From NCBI RefSeq assembly GCF_000281045.1, contig NW_008246188.1:37082-78559 (forward strand): a DNA stretch of 41,478 nucleotides. Reading direction: 5' to 3'. Origin of the DNA: Saprolegnia diclina VS20 (taxonomy: Eukaryota > Oomycota > Saprolegniomycetes > Saprolegniales > Saprolegniaceae). Made by a program: the position numbers and the translations under genes. Positions within the stretch are counted from its first letter, which is position 1. Each line of letters begins with the position of its first letter. The notes beneath the pieces are model-generated. The model was not told where the DNA came from. It ran no database searches and saw only the letters and a program-made list of their open reading frames with translations. This document shows positions 1 to 10,200 of the stretch, in pieces.

Positions 1-218
1 CGCAACTGCGACACAGTGCTTGTACCACAATGTCCCAACGTTGTCTCTGCAGTCGTTTTGCCCAATCAGATTTTTCAAGGGCCCTGATTGGTGCATAAGA
101 AATGCTTGTAATGCTTTTCATTGGCTTGCGCGCCAAAACGCGGCCACAACCACGGCTGCGACAGCACTGGCACATGCTACGCGACCTGCGATTCGTCGAG
201 CGAAAAATGCGACTGGCT
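1..218. repeat. Dispersed direct repeat, copy 1 (truncated by window edge)
   Basis: These 218 bases recur in the same orientation at 4196-4413 with no indels and about five substitutions (roughly 98% identity by eye). The copies diverge abruptly after the shared end GCGACTGGCT. The left limit is unknown because the match is already running at base 1. The repeat is rich in CCAAT/ATTGG motifs and holds no convincing coding frame. It may be a promoter-bearing segment duplicated with the neighbouring genes, or part of a dispersed element. I saw no TG...CA termini or target duplication. Confidence 0.9.
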
Positions 219-484
219 CTTCTGCACGCGCTGAGTGCGATGAAGAGCACGCCGATCCCGTGCTATGGCGATGCGTACCCGGGGCCGCCGGAAGCGATGA
301 GCCGTGCGAACGTCAAGGCCTCAAGGATGCTGTGGCTGGCGATGATCCCTCTTAGTTTTGCACTGGCCTTGTAATGCACGCACTTCTACATGTTGGCTTG
401 AGCTACATCGTGTCGACTAGTACTTGTATTCGGTTCAAGCATCGATAGACAATACGACCAGTGCGAGATGTGGCCCTGTATTTC

Positions 485-558
485 GCTAGAGTTAGTAGTT
501 TAGTAGTAGCTAGTAGCTACGAGCGAGTACTCGTAGCTACTAAACTACTAACTCTAGC
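485..558. repeat. Perfect 22-bp inverted repeat with nested hairpin
   Basis: The arms at 485-506 and 537-558 are exact reverse complements of 22 bases. The 30-base spacer contains a second inverted repeat built on GTAGCTACGAG and its complement around GAGTACTC, so almost all of 485-558 can fold. It lies about 400 bp upstream of the preferred start of the zinc-finger gene. An upstream open frame reads through it, but the symmetry argues for structured non-coding DNA, such as a foldback element or a regulatory hairpin. Confidence 0.85.
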
Positions 559-861
559 TAAATACTCCAATGGACGCTCGAAAAGCTCTCAGAAAGCGAT
601 CGAATGCGTTGAAGGCGCATGGTTGAAGGCTGGGGCTCGGGTTCCCATTGGATTGGATTATCACCAATCCAATGCCATGCATGCTCTTTTTAAACCAATC
701 AAAGCGATTCCCTCGCAAGACAGTTCGTGGATACGAACAACAAGTCATCTCGTCTCTGCGATGCCAAGTGCAAAGTCGTCGCCGCTTCCTGCACGCGGCC
801 TCGTCTCGGGTACCTCCGAGCTCTGCAGCGCCACAGCTGCCCTTCGAGAAGCCAGCAATGC
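559..861. promoter_or_regulatory. CCAAT-rich upstream region of the zinc-finger gene
   Basis: The segment holds a symmetric CCAAT arrangement: CATTGGATTGG at 646-656 and its exact reverse complement at 664-674, separated by 7 nt, plus a further CCAAT at about 694. This looks like a promoter with back-to-back CCAAT boxes. An open frame continuous with the zinc-finger gene crosses it, but the codons lack the strong GC3 bias seen downstream, so I treat it as non-coding. Confidence 0.45.
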
Positions 862-909
862 GCGCCGTCCGCACACGCCGGCGCCGCGCCGTCCGCACAC
901 GCCGGCGCC
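862..909. repeat. 24-bp tandem duplication (2 copies)
   Basis: A 24-nt GC-rich unit starting GCGCCGTCCGCACACG occurs twice exactly, at 862-885 and 886-909, just before the preferred ATG at 941. In the frame of the downstream gene it would encode repeated RRPHTPAP. It is either 5'UTR or part of an N-terminal extension. Confidence 0.8.
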
Positions 910-940
910 GCCCCGGTCGCGCCGCCGACTCTGTAGCGAA

Positions 941-1870
941 ATGCGGCTGCAGGTCGACCGGCTCGCGATCGTGCAATCGGGCGACGTCCGCTTCGCCGTC
1001 TGCGTTCCGTGCAAGCTCGTTCTTAGCGTCGACGTCCCGCGCATCATCGAGCATGTGTATGGCGCATGCAGCCAGCCATTTCCACGGACGGTGCCCCAAG
1101 CGCAGGTGACGCAGGCGCTCGTCGCGTCCAACCTCTCGAGCCCGACAGCGATTGCAGCCTCGCCGTACCGAACGCCAAGCGGAGACCCAGTTCCGGCACT
1201 ACCTCTGTACCCATCGACCCGCGGCTTCCGATGTACGCGCGCCGCCTGCGTCTACTTTGCGCATGACGAAGCAACGATGCGACGACACGTCAAGAACCAT
1301 GGCACCAAGCCGGCTCTCGGCACGACGTTTGCGCGCTGCAAGGTCCAGCAGATCGCCAAAGGCAAGTACATCTCGGTGAGTTTGGCACATGGCGGCGACG
1401 GCCCGCTCGCAACGCCGTTGCGAATGACGCGTTTGGTGTCAACAAGCGACGCGCCACTGACACCGAGTACAACTACGACTGGTCGGACGCCGACTGAAGG
1501 ACCGTCCACCAAGCACATTGCACCAGCGATCAACGATACTACCAAGGCTGTGGTGCCGCCCACAAAGGTCGTGACGCAGCCCATGGCACCCACAATGGCC
1601 ACGTCGGTAGCAGGTCGAGAGCCCGTGACAGCACCAGAAGAAGCGGCTGCAAGAGAGACAACGACCCAGCGGCAGGTCAGCTGGCCGTACCGGTTCAGCA
1701 AACGCGCGACACAAAATTTCATCGATCTCTCGAGGAGCCCGCCTGTCGTTGTGGACCTCACTCTGAGCGACGACGAGTCCGAGTCGGACTTTGATCTGCC
1801 GCTGAGCCCGCGCTCGTACGCGGACTTGTGTCAACGCGCAAGGAACGCTACCGACACGTATAATGTCTAA
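941..1870 (+). CDS. Zinc-finger protein (OrsD/DUF3505-like pair) with SUMO-interacting motif
   Basis: The 309-residue protein starts at the ATG at 941. The frame is open further upstream to 461, but that part runs through an inverted repeat and a tandem repeat. Two zinc-binding patterns are visible: C21-x2-C24-x13-H38-x4-C43, and a C2H2 finger C98-x4-C103-x12-H116-x3-H120 followed by a TTFARCKVQQI segment. This pairing resembles the OrsD/DUF3505 zinc-finger arrangement, recalled from memory. Residues 140-250 are Ser/Thr/Pro-rich and probably disordered. The C-terminus carries VVVDLTLSDDESESD (269-283), a hydrophobic core followed by an acidic serine tract that fits a SUMO-interacting motif. 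A nuclear, SUMO-binding DNA- or RNA-binding protein is inference. No catalytic domain is seen. Confidence 0.7.
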   Translation: MRLQVDRLAIVQSGDVRFAVCVPCKLVLSVDVPRIIEHVYGACSQPFPRTVPQAQVTQALVASNLSSPTAIAASPYRTPSGDPVPALPLYPSTRGFRCTRAACVYFAHDEATMRRHVKNHGTKPALGTTFARCKVQQIAKGKYISVSLAHGGDGPLATPLRMTRLVSTSDAPLTPSTTTTGRTPTEGPSTKHIAPAINDTTKAVVPPTKVVTQPMAPTMATSVAGREPVTAPEEAAARETTTQRQVSWPYRFSKRATQNFIDLSRSPPVVVDLTLSDDESESDFDLPLSPRSYADLCQRARNATDTYNV

Positions 1871-2254
1871 CTTGATATGTTGATACGATCGAGTGCAGTA
1901 GCTTGTCCTCCGCCAGAGTCTTTCGCAGGACGCTACGCTCAACACATCTGAATATGTACATAAATCAAGCAAAACGCCCAGTCCTAGTACTGTACACTTG
2001 CTGGGCTGGTAGGCTCTCAACATCGTCATCGGAGCACGAGACGTTATTATATAATGAGAAATTTGAGGAATTTGCCTCAAAATACCGGAAGGACAACAGT
2101 GTATATATTACGTATGTAGTTGAAATGGTCTTGCCTTGCCGTCAGTGCGAATTAGTAAAAGTTTGTTGACTGGGAGATCCAATTCATTTAATTTGTTAAT
2201 TTGATGGTAATTCGACGCAAAACAGAAGGAGAAAAGATACGAAAATGCAGCGAC
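1871..2254. other. Intergenic, convergent 3' ends
   Basis: This AT-rich stretch separates the zinc-finger gene (+) from permease A (-), which converge here. It should hold both 3'UTRs and poly(A) sites. I see no gene in it. Confidence 0.6.
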
Positions 2255-3664
2255 TTAGTACTCGAAGAGCGCGCGGGCGACCGAGTAGTGCGTCGTGTTG
2301 GTGAAGACGACCTTTTGGTACTTGGCCGGGCAGAGCGGGAAGAGGATCGTCGGGTCCGGGTGAGTCGGCGCAAAGAGCTCCTTGCCCGTGTTAATCGAGA
2401 CGTAGACAGCGAGGAAGCACGAGATGAGGATGCAGACGATGCCGAATGCCTTCTCGGGCGCCGAGACGGTTGGCCAGAACGTCTTGAGGTAAAAGACGAT
2501 CGGGAGAATCATGCACACCAAGCACGACGTCGACGCACCGACAAAGTCCATAAGCGCATTCAAGTGGTCCTTCCAGATCACCGCGACCACGGAGCACACA
2601 GCGACCATCGAGATGCGCATAATAGCCGCCTTCATGTAGGCGCCCGGCGCCTTGTAGGCCTCGGCGGGGTCAATGTGCTCGATCGGCTTTTCCTCGGGCT
2701 TGAACGACTCGAGCGCCGGCGTCTCAATGTCGAGCACGTGCTCTTCAATGTAGTACACGTGCATGCCAAAGAAGACGCGCTCGAGGATCTGGAAGACCGG
2801 GAACATGACGACCGAGAAGGCAATCGTGACGTGGAGCTGCATGAAGAGGAAGCTGAGAATGACAAAGCCGCGGCTGGCCGTGAAGCCGAGGTTCGAGTTG
2901 GCGACGGCGAAGAGGAGGTTGCCGGGCGTTTGGCAGCCAGTGAGGTACACGCCAAGGATCGACACGAGGAGGAAGAAGGCCGAGATGACACCCATCGTGA
3001 TCAAAATGAGCTTGGGCATGCGCGCGGGCTCGCTGTGTTCGCGCGTCAGAGTCGGGATGATGATACCCGCACCGTACGCGAGCGCCAGGTTGCCGAAGAC
3101 CGTTGTCACCGACTCGAACGTGAGCTCGGGCGTCGGCGGCGAAATGCTCTGCACGTTCGAGTCGTTCATGTTGGTGATGAGGAGCGTGAGCGCAATGCCG
3201 TCGGCAAAGATCGTGCCGAGGCAGCCGGCGGCGGCGGCGCCAGCACCTTCCTTGAGCGTTGGGATGAGGCAGACGGGAAGAAGCGTGACCGCCATCAAGA
3301 CGATCCACGTCGACTGCGAGAACGAGTCGGGGAAGAGCACCACAAGGAGCGACCCGCCGAGCACCAAAAACACGATCGGGAGCAAAGTGCACATGATGGC
3401 TTGCGGCACGGTCGTGATCCAACGACCCGGCTTGCCCATGACCCACTCACCGAGGTCGCCGAAGGTAAAGATGTTGGCAGGCGCGACAAGCATGACCTTG
3501 GCGATGCACCACGTTGCGTACGTGTTGGCGGCGGCCATGAACACAAAAGCCACCGAGGCCCACATGTAGCCGGCCTTGGCGTAGTTGCCCGGGAGGCCGA
3601 GGGACCCGACACCGCACACGCAGCAGAAGATGGAGAAGGCGATCTTGAGATCTTCCGTGGTCAT
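2255..3664 (-). CDS. Amino acid/auxin permease family (AAAP) transporter, paralogue A
   Basis: An intronless 469-residue polytopic membrane protein of the AAAP (SLC32/36/38, Pfam Aa_trans) type, expected to move amino acids with protons or sodium across plasma or vacuolar membrane. The ATG at 3664 (MTTEDLKIAFSIFCCVCGVG) is chosen because paralogues B and C begin at the same aligned position (MxFLTxED) and an INR-FPR-like element lies about 40-55 bp upstream. The first helix has the family's GVGSLGLPGNYAKAG signature, and about 11 hydrophobic helices follow. A charged loop near residues 295-340 varies between paralogues. The extreme C-terminus (NTTHYSVARALFEY) differs from the NTTFYKY ending of B and C. 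It is divergent from B across 2.2 kb. Substrate cannot be told from sequence. Confidence 0.9.
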   Translation of the reverse strand: MTTEDLKIAFSIFCCVCGVGSLGLPGNYAKAGYMWASVAFVFMAAANTYATWCIAKVMLVAPANIFTFGDLGEWVMGKPGRWITTVPQAIMCTLLPIVFLVLGGSLLVVLFPDSFSQSTWIVLMAVTLLPVCLIPTLKEGAGAAAAGCLGTIFADGIALTLLITNMNDSNVQSISPPTPELTFESVTTVFGNLALAYGAGIIIPTLTREHSEPARMPKLILITMGVISAFFLLVSILGVYLTGCQTPGNLLFAVANSNLGFTASRGFVILSFLFMQLHVTIAFSVVMFPVFQILERVFFGMHVYYIEEHVLDIETPALESFKPEEKPIEHIDPAEAYKAPGAYMKAAIMRISMVAVCSVVAVIWKDHLNALMDFVGASTSCLVCMILPIVFYLKTFWPTVSAPEKAFGIVCILISCFLAVYVSINTGKELFAPTHPDPTILFPLCPAKYQKVVFTNTTHYSVARALFEY

Positions 3665-3701
3665 GAACGCCTTGGTGGTTGCGATGGGATGCGCTGCCAA
3701 A

Positions 3702-3720
3702 GGCAAAAACCGGAATGAAC
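3702..3720 (-). promoter_or_regulatory. INR-FPR-like core promoter of permease A
   Basis: On the minus strand this reads GTTCATTCCGGTTTTTGCC, matching about 16 of 19 positions of the oomycete combined Initiator + FPR consensus as I recall it (GCTCATTYYNCAWTTTNYY). It sits about 40 bp upstream of the ATG at 3664 and supports that start over the longer open frame. Confidence 0.6.
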
Positions 3721-5792
3721 GAAGAGAGCTCGACCTCAAATCGTTGTAGCCATCGACATGTACTCTGCACATACGATGTTGATGTTGAAGCTCCACCACG
3801 TGCGGTGCCAGCTGATGCACTGGTTATCCGCCATTTCAACCTTCCGCAAACCAAGGATCTTTTTCGCCAAATTCCTTCAAACAGGTACGGCAGCGAGCCC
3901 TTTTATAGGCCAGCCGCGTGGGGTATACAGGCACCAAGGTATTCCGTCGGCGACGCATTAAATTGCAGAGCGACGGTTTGAGCGCACCCAAGGGCGTAGC
4001 CGTGTGGCGGACACGGGCCTAGCGTGAACTTTTGGCGTCGCGAGAGCTCGTGTCTTGGTCTTTGTATGGAGAGGGCTTCGATAAGGTAAAGAGATCCGGG
4101 CTCGCAACCGAACCACCCAGGTTATAGCCGGCTTGGTCGTCCCGGAAGAGTATCGCAGCCACAATTCATTGGCTCCACCTAGGTGGTCGCCTATCCGCAA
4201 CTGCGACACAGGGCTTGTACCACAATGTCCCAACGTAGTCTCTGCAGTCGTTTTGCCCAATCAGATTTTTAAAGGGCTCTGATTGGTGCATAAGAAATGG
4301 TTGTAATGCTTTTCATTGGCTTGCGCGCCAAAACGCGGCCACAACCACGGCTGCGACAGCACTGGCACATGCTACGCGACCTGCGATTCGTCGAGCGAAA
4401 AATGCGACTGGCTTTCTCAGACGCCCGTACGTCGAGGAAGCCGTCGAAGGGGCGCCCATGCTAAGATCGATTTCTGAGCACAGTCCGCGTCTACGTTTCC
4501 ATGAAAACGGAGGCAATCGCCAAGAGTGCAGCCCACCCTCCCAAGAGTGCATCCGGCTGTCTTTGGCTCACCGAGCATTTTGGGTGAGGCCTCGATCTTT
4601 CCAGCGCAATCCGAGTTGCGTTTTTTCGAATTGAAGCAGAATTGAAGCACACCTGGGTGCGCAAAGCTCCTTCGTTGCGACCGCCTCGAAGCGCTGAGGG
4701 CGACGGTAGCCTATTGCGAGGCTCAAATCGAATCCTACTGCATCACTACGAAATCATTGCTGCAAGCAGCAAACTCTTCGCAATGGCCTCCAAAAGTGTG
4801 CTGCGTCGGATACGCGGAAGTAGAGCCGGCCGCTTCAAGTATGCAGGCTTGTTGTAAGAAACTGATTCGGTTTCAGTATGAAACATATGGTGATAGGGAT
4901 GGGTAACCGTGGGATGTGGACGGCCCACACGATTCCACGGCCAAGCGAGCGCGGCCAGAAACGCGTCCCGTAGTCATACACTGGTCGTTGGCATTGGCTA
5001 ACCGCTTACAAACCGCTAGAAAGGACAAAATTGTTGACCAATTTGCTCAGTTACTGCGCTGGATGGTTTCCCCTTCGACGAAGCTCGCACTTGGCTGCGG
5101 CGTTCGCAATGGGTCGGTCGTGTTCCCTTTGCAACGATTCGCTACGCAGCGCGATAAACAAGCGCGGAGGCGTCCTCTACATCACATCATTCACCAGAGC
5201 GAGAGCGCTTGACGTCAACAAGAGAGTCTCTGACGCCTGCGTGTTTGCTCCCGCACGTCGCTGCCTCCTCGTGCGAGAAGAGCAAGGCGCTCACCAAAGA
5301 ACTCACCTACCTGTGTACAAACACAACCTGCGTATCTCTCTCATGTGAGCAGGTCCGCATGCACCAAGGAGTTCCTCGATCCCAACCTCTGTGAATTTTC
5401 ACCTTCTTACAAGTAGCCAACCCACATATCAGAGCTTCCGACAAATCCAACTATCACGCATGTAGTAATACCACAAGCAGTGCGTCGCAGACTCGAATCA
5501 CCTTATTCCGAATTCAAAAGCTTTCCATCTCTTGGGTCATCGGGACCGCACCATTGATGATCGATAGCGGTGCCAATATAAGTATAGCCCATGTATAGAC
5601 CATCGCACCCAAGCGCATCGCGACACCTCGAGTTTCAATGTCGTCGTGTCAACACACCAATGTGAAAGAGCGAGCCTTGCGTCGAAATAGCAGCCGCTCG
5701 CGTTACGCCCTTAAAACCAGATGGGGCAATTTCAACCCAACTTCAACTGCAGCACCTGGATGGGCGTCACTGCGGCGGTCACGGCCAAAGTC
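3721..5792. other. Intergenic region between divergent permeases A and B
   Basis: About 2 kb separate the 5' ends of permeases A (-) and B (+). It contains repeat copy 2 (4196-4413), annotated separately. The rest has only short, unbiased open frames and no recognisable domain, so both upstream regulatory regions presumably lie here. I identify no gene. Confidence 0.55.
4196..4413. repeat. Dispersed direct repeat, copy 2
   Basis: This is the second copy of the repeat at 1-218, same orientation, no gaps. Substitutions include T to G near the 5' end and changes in the AT-rich run before CTGATTGGTGC. Here the left boundary is visible or passed at 4196, but because copy 1 is cut by the window edge the true left end is not known. 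It contains several ATTGG/CCAAT motifs and lies in the divergent promoter region of permeases A and B. Confidence 0.9.
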
Positions 5793-5811
5793 TTCCAGTT
5801 TTCCATTTGCC
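5793..5811 (+). promoter_or_regulatory. INR-FPR-like core promoter of permease B
   Basis: The sequence TTCCAGTTTTCCATTTGCC lies 24 bp upstream of the ATG at 5835. It matches the element before permease C at about 14 of 18 positions, including the shared ATTTGCC. This marks a likely transcription start near 5797 and makes the longer open frame beginning at 5721 unlikely to be translated. Confidence 0.55.
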
Positions 5812-5834
5812 TTGGGCCGCACACCTGCACAACC

Positions 5835-7256
5835 ATGGCGTTCCTTACGATTGAAGACTTCAAGATGTGCTTCTCAATCTTCTGCTGCGTCTGCGGCGTC
5901 GGCTCCTTGGGTCTGGCCGGCAACTACGCGAGCGCCGGCTACGTCTGGGCCACCGTCGCCTTCTTCTTCATGGCGATTGCCAACACATACGCGACGTGGT
6001 GCCTCTCCAAGGTGCTTCTCGCGGCGCCCAAGTCGGTCTTTACGTTTGGTGACGTCGGCGAGTGGGTCATGGGCCGCCCCGGCCGGTACCTCACCACGAT
6101 CTCGCAGTGCGTGCTCTGCACTTTGCTCCCGATTGTGTTCTTGGTGCTCGGCGGCTCGCTCCTTGTGATCCTCTTCCCCGACTCGTTCTCGCAGACGACG
6201 TGGATTGTCTTGATGGCGGTCACGCTTCTTCCCGTCTGCCTCGTGCCGACAATGAAGGAAGGCGCGGGCATGGCGGCGGCCGGCTGCCTTGGCACGATCT
6301 TTGCCGATGGCATTGCCCTTGCGCTTCTCATCAGCAACATGAAGGACGAAAACCCGAGCGGCATCTCACCGCCGTCGCCCGAGATTGACTTCAAGAGCGT
6401 CACGACCGTCTTTGGCAACTTGGCGCTTGCGTACGGCGCGTGCATCATCATTCCGACGCTGCAGCACGAGCACTCGCAGCCCGAGCGCATGCCGCGCCTC
6501 ATTCTCGTGGCCCAGACCATCATTTCGGTCTTCTTCTTCCTCGTCTCGATCCTCGGTGTCTTCTCGACGGGCTGCCAAACGCCGGGCAACCTCCTCTTCT
6601 CGATTGCGGGGTCGGGTCTTGGCTTCAAGGCCAGCCGCGGCTTTGTCATTCTGAGCTTCCTCTTCATGCAGCTGCACGTGACGATCGCGTTTTCGGTCAT
6701 CTTCTTCCCCGTCTTCCAGATCCTCGAGCGCCTCGTCCTTGGTCTGCACAAGTACGAGGGCGACGCGTTGGAGGCCGATATTGAGACGCCGGCGATCGAC
6801 GGCGCGACCCACTACGCGGCCGACAGCAAGGCCAAGGACGACGACATGAAGCTGCACGACGAAGCCATTGACGCGTACAAGGCGCCGGGTGCGTACACCA
6901 AGGCCGCGATTCTCCGCACGGCCATGATCGCCGTCTGCGTCGTTGTCGCGGTGATCTGGAAGGACCACCTCGGCTCGCTCATGGACTTTGTCGGCGCGTC
7001 GACGTCGTCGCTCGTCAACATGATTCTTCCGATCACGTTCTACCTCAAGACGTTCTGGCCCATGATCTCCAAGGGCGAGAAGGCGTTTGGCATCATCTGC
7101 ATCTTGATCTCGTGCTTCCTCGCCGTCTATGTCTCGATCAACACGGGCAAGGAGCTCTTCGCGCCCGAGGAGCGCGACCCGAAGATCCTCTTCCCGCTCT
7201 GCCCGGCCAAGTACCAGGAAGTCGTCTTCACCAACACGACGTTCTACAAGTACTAA
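5835..7256 (+). CDS. AAAP amino acid transporter, paralogue B
   Basis: An intronless 473-residue AAAP-type permease, closely similar to A and C over its whole length. Start MAFLTIEDFKMCFSIFCC aligns with both paralogues, and the INR-FPR-like element is just upstream. Helix 1 carries GVGSLGLAGNYASAG. Strictly shared segments include the LFPDSFSQTTWIVLMAVTLL region, GCQTPGNLLFSI, and FMDFVGAS-like sequence before the last helices. The loop around residues 295-345 (EADIETPAIDG, then a charged stretch) is the main variable segment, and the C-terminus is VVFTNTTFYKY. It is transcribed in tandem with C, 5.4 kb downstream, and divergently from A. Function as an amino-acid/proton or sodium symporter is inferred from the family; the substrate is unknown. 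Confidence 0.9.
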   Translation: MAFLTIEDFKMCFSIFCCVCGVGSLGLAGNYASAGYVWATVAFFFMAIANTYATWCLSKVLLAAPKSVFTFGDVGEWVMGRPGRYLTTISQCVLCTLLPIVFLVLGGSLLVILFPDSFSQTTWIVLMAVTLLPVCLVPTMKEGAGMAAAGCLGTIFADGIALALLISNMKDENPSGISPPSPEIDFKSVTTVFGNLALAYGACIIIPTLQHEHSQPERMPRLILVAQTIISVFFFLVSILGVFSTGCQTPGNLLFSIAGSGLGFKASRGFVILSFLFMQLHVTIAFSVIFFPVFQILERLVLGLHKYEGDALEADIETPAIDGATHYAADSKAKDDDMKLHDEAIDAYKAPGAYTKAAILRTAMIAVCVVVAVIWKDHLGSLMDFVGASTSSLVNMILPITFYLKTFWPMISKGEKAFGIICILISCFLAVYVSINTGKELFAPEERDPKILFPLCPAKYQEVVFTNTTFYKY

Positions 7257-10200
7257 GTACTTCTGTGCTCGAGACGCCACGTCGGCCTCGGTTTGTAGTG
7301 TGATATAAAAGTTAGTCTAGTGTGTTTTCTCTTGGGTTGTGTCTTTGTGTCTTTTTTCCCAAACTGGGACATCCAAACGGGAAACTTCAACCGCTTATAC
7401 CCGACCCTTGGCATGTGATCTCTGTGTGGCACATCGACACAAGGCGCTTCACGATACAGAGAGTTCAAGTTGAGAGATTTTGCAAGCTCACTCCCCGTTC
7501 TATCCGCCAAATTATCCCGTCGCAAAGAACACATAGAAACAGGGGCGCTAGGTTGAAGTACGTTAAACAGCAACCGAGGGCGCTCCCTCGTTGCTTGGGT
7601 TGACACTTAAGCAAACCAGCAGCATGGACAACAACAGGCGAAACGCATCGGAGGACGACCGCCTCGGACAATGCATACGTCGTCAATGCTGACGCGGACT
7701 ACAGGTCAAGCCAAATTGCAGTGAAATGCACGTCGTCGTGACCCACAATAATGACCTCGATCTGGGCCACCATCAGAGTCGTTTCTTGGTGATCAACGCC
7801 GCAGCGCTTATTTTGTTTCATTGCGTAGAAACTACTGCCCACGCGTCGGCGACCGCATCGAGCACAAAGTTCTTGATGTGCCTCAGAGTCGCACGTACAG
7901 TACTACGGCTTCCTCAGCCGAGGTGGAGGCACGTGACTAGAACGAAAGGCCTCTCGACGCTGAGAAGTTGACGGTGGCGTGCGGCATATCAATCCCAGAG
8001 ACGACAAACCTGTGACCACTCGGTTGATGAAACGTTGAGGACAAGTGGGCAGGTTATTAGGACCACCAGTGAATGAATCTGCGCTACCACATTCTTGATA
8101 CGAGGTCTTAAACGCCAAAGCGTCAGAGACAAGTGGCACGGTGATTAAATGGGATCCATGGCGCAGTGCGCCGATGAAACGAGATGCGATTTTGCTGCAG
8201 CGCACGTCATAAATACCGCGGGCGGCGACAGAAGACGTTCGAGTTGGAGGTTTTTGAGTGCATGGTCGCGGTTTGCACCGGCGGCTATCCTTCCGTGCAC
8301 CGACGCACTTGAGGCCAGCACTTGGTTTTAACAGTGCGCTACGCATGACGTTGAGTAGCATAACTGGGGCGGATACATCTTGGCTGGCATCGTGCCGACA
8401 TACAGTAAGCCGCCGGGACCGTTGACATGCGATCTCGGCTGCTTCGTGATGACAGAGTGCGCGCGAGGACATGGCTAGAACATCGCACAGTCGCACCAAC
8501 GCGTTCAATTGTCAACAAAGCAATCGCTCATTGCCTTTGGCACAGAGGACTGCATTGGCGTGAGGACAAGCGACCTACGTAGTCACGGTGGGATGTCAAG
8601 CATACATGTAGTTCCGCCCACATGCGCGCTGATGTAGCTGGGCCACCACGTCGACGACAACGGTGCCGTGTTGGTGTTCTTTGCAGTGATGACCTTGATT
8701 GCTGGCGATGACTGCTATCGCATCCGAAACTACACCGGTTGATGCGGGAGGGCGCGCAGCAAAGTGCCAAAGTTGTCTATTAGAAAGAAGGGATACTGTC
8801 CAGCCATTTGCTTGAGATGACGACTAATGCGGGGACCAATGGTACCGATAAAGCTACTTCAGCGAGTGGATCGTCTCAGTGACGCACAAGATCGACAGGT
8901 GGATCATTTAGCTCCTCAAACGCAAACCACTTTGCAAGCTGACCAGCTCGCCACAACCTTGGTAACGTAGGCTCGAGCCTCTAGTAGGTTTAAGGCTCAT
9001 TCGACCTCAGCAGCATCATGGGTCAGACATATTCAGCGTTGGGCATCCAGCAACCTCGACGAAAGGCGACGCACGCAGCGCAAAACTGTTGGTTCTCGTG
9101 TGCGTGTGTGGTTCACAAGCTGGGGGACGCGCCATGCCTCGTACCAACGGTGGTTTGAGGTTGCGTGTTTGGTTCGTTCAATATAATCTCCTCTTTTTGT
9201 TTAGCGAGTGAGGCCGCTCTTAGTTGTGCGTACCTATTTTCCAGTGGTTTCAACGGTCCACAAGGCGCTCCGCGTCGTCCAAGCCTAGGGTACATAGCAG
9301 ATGATCATTGCCTAGGTATAACACTATTTCAAGACGATGTGTGTGCCTCGATATTGGCGCCGACAATTTCGTGAGCAGAGCTCGGAGCGAGACGCGCCAC
9401 GATAGAATCATTTGTCGTCTTTTCAAAGACCTGTGCCTCAAAGAAGCGTCATTTGGGTACTAGAACCCTCTACTGCCGCGTGAGCCAGTTTGCCGTCACG
9501 TCTGATCACTGCGAATAGCTGCGCAGTCTCAGGCCGCGGGGCCTATGCTATTTCGTACCGAGCACGACGGCATGTCCCGGGCCTAGCCTGTCCGCAGCGA
9601 CGTTCGACGCGTTCGATGGCGGCTGTAAAACGCGCACGTCAAGCGTGAGTCCGACCAAGGACAATATCGTCGTGTCTACGACACCAGTCCGATGTGCTTA
9701 TGGATCACGTGACAAGTTTACCACCGCGCACGCCATGCCAACTATACCAATGGTAGGTTAAACGCCGCCTGTGACGCATCGTTCGTCAGCGAACAAGAGA
9801 TAGACAAGTTGTGGTGGTGTGTCTCAAATGATCTGTCGCCAGCGTGCGATTCTTGACAACCACCGCACGAACGACGCACGCAAGGCTACGACGGCAAAGC
9901 AAGCTACGATGCAAAACCAAATGGATTACCGGATGAAAAGTTATTATCTCGAGCCGTGCCGGTGACCAGATCTGCAACAGGCGTGGGTCAGCAGCCTTTA
10001 TATCCGCAGCAACGTAGACTCGTCGGTCGTGAACGACAGCAATGCAAAATGCGATGACTGAGCGTATCGCAAAGCTTAACTGTCCAACACATTCCGTGCT
10101 ATAGTGGAGCAACATGAGGGATTGCAACTCGTTCATGTAGACTGGGAACATTCGAACTTGCTTACTTTTCGACAACCGCACATACAGTAGATTGTTGTTG

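Noticed and set aside
461-940. 160-residue N-terminal extension of the zinc-finger protein
   Set aside because: It would translate a perfect inverted repeat, CCAAT palindromes and a tandem duplication, with weak codon bias. The ATG at 941 begins the conserved part.
2201-3718. 505-codon open frame antisense to permease A
   Set aside because: It is a by-product of strong GC3 bias in the permease. Its translation is Arg/Glu/Asp-rich low complexity, and similar shadows lie antisense to B and C.
1-4413. The 218-bp repeats as LTRs of an element
   Set aside because: No TG...CA ends, no target duplication, and the interior holds host genes in opposite orientations rather than gag or pol.
5721-5834. 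Earlier starts for permease B (and equivalents in A and C)
   Set aside because: The upstream residues are not conserved between paralogues, and INR-FPR-like elements lie inside them.
7903-8508. 201-codon minus-strand frame in the gene-poor region
   Set aside because: No recognisable motif, no hydrophobic or domain pattern, and no GC3 bias compared with nearby genes. Chance is the simplest explanation.
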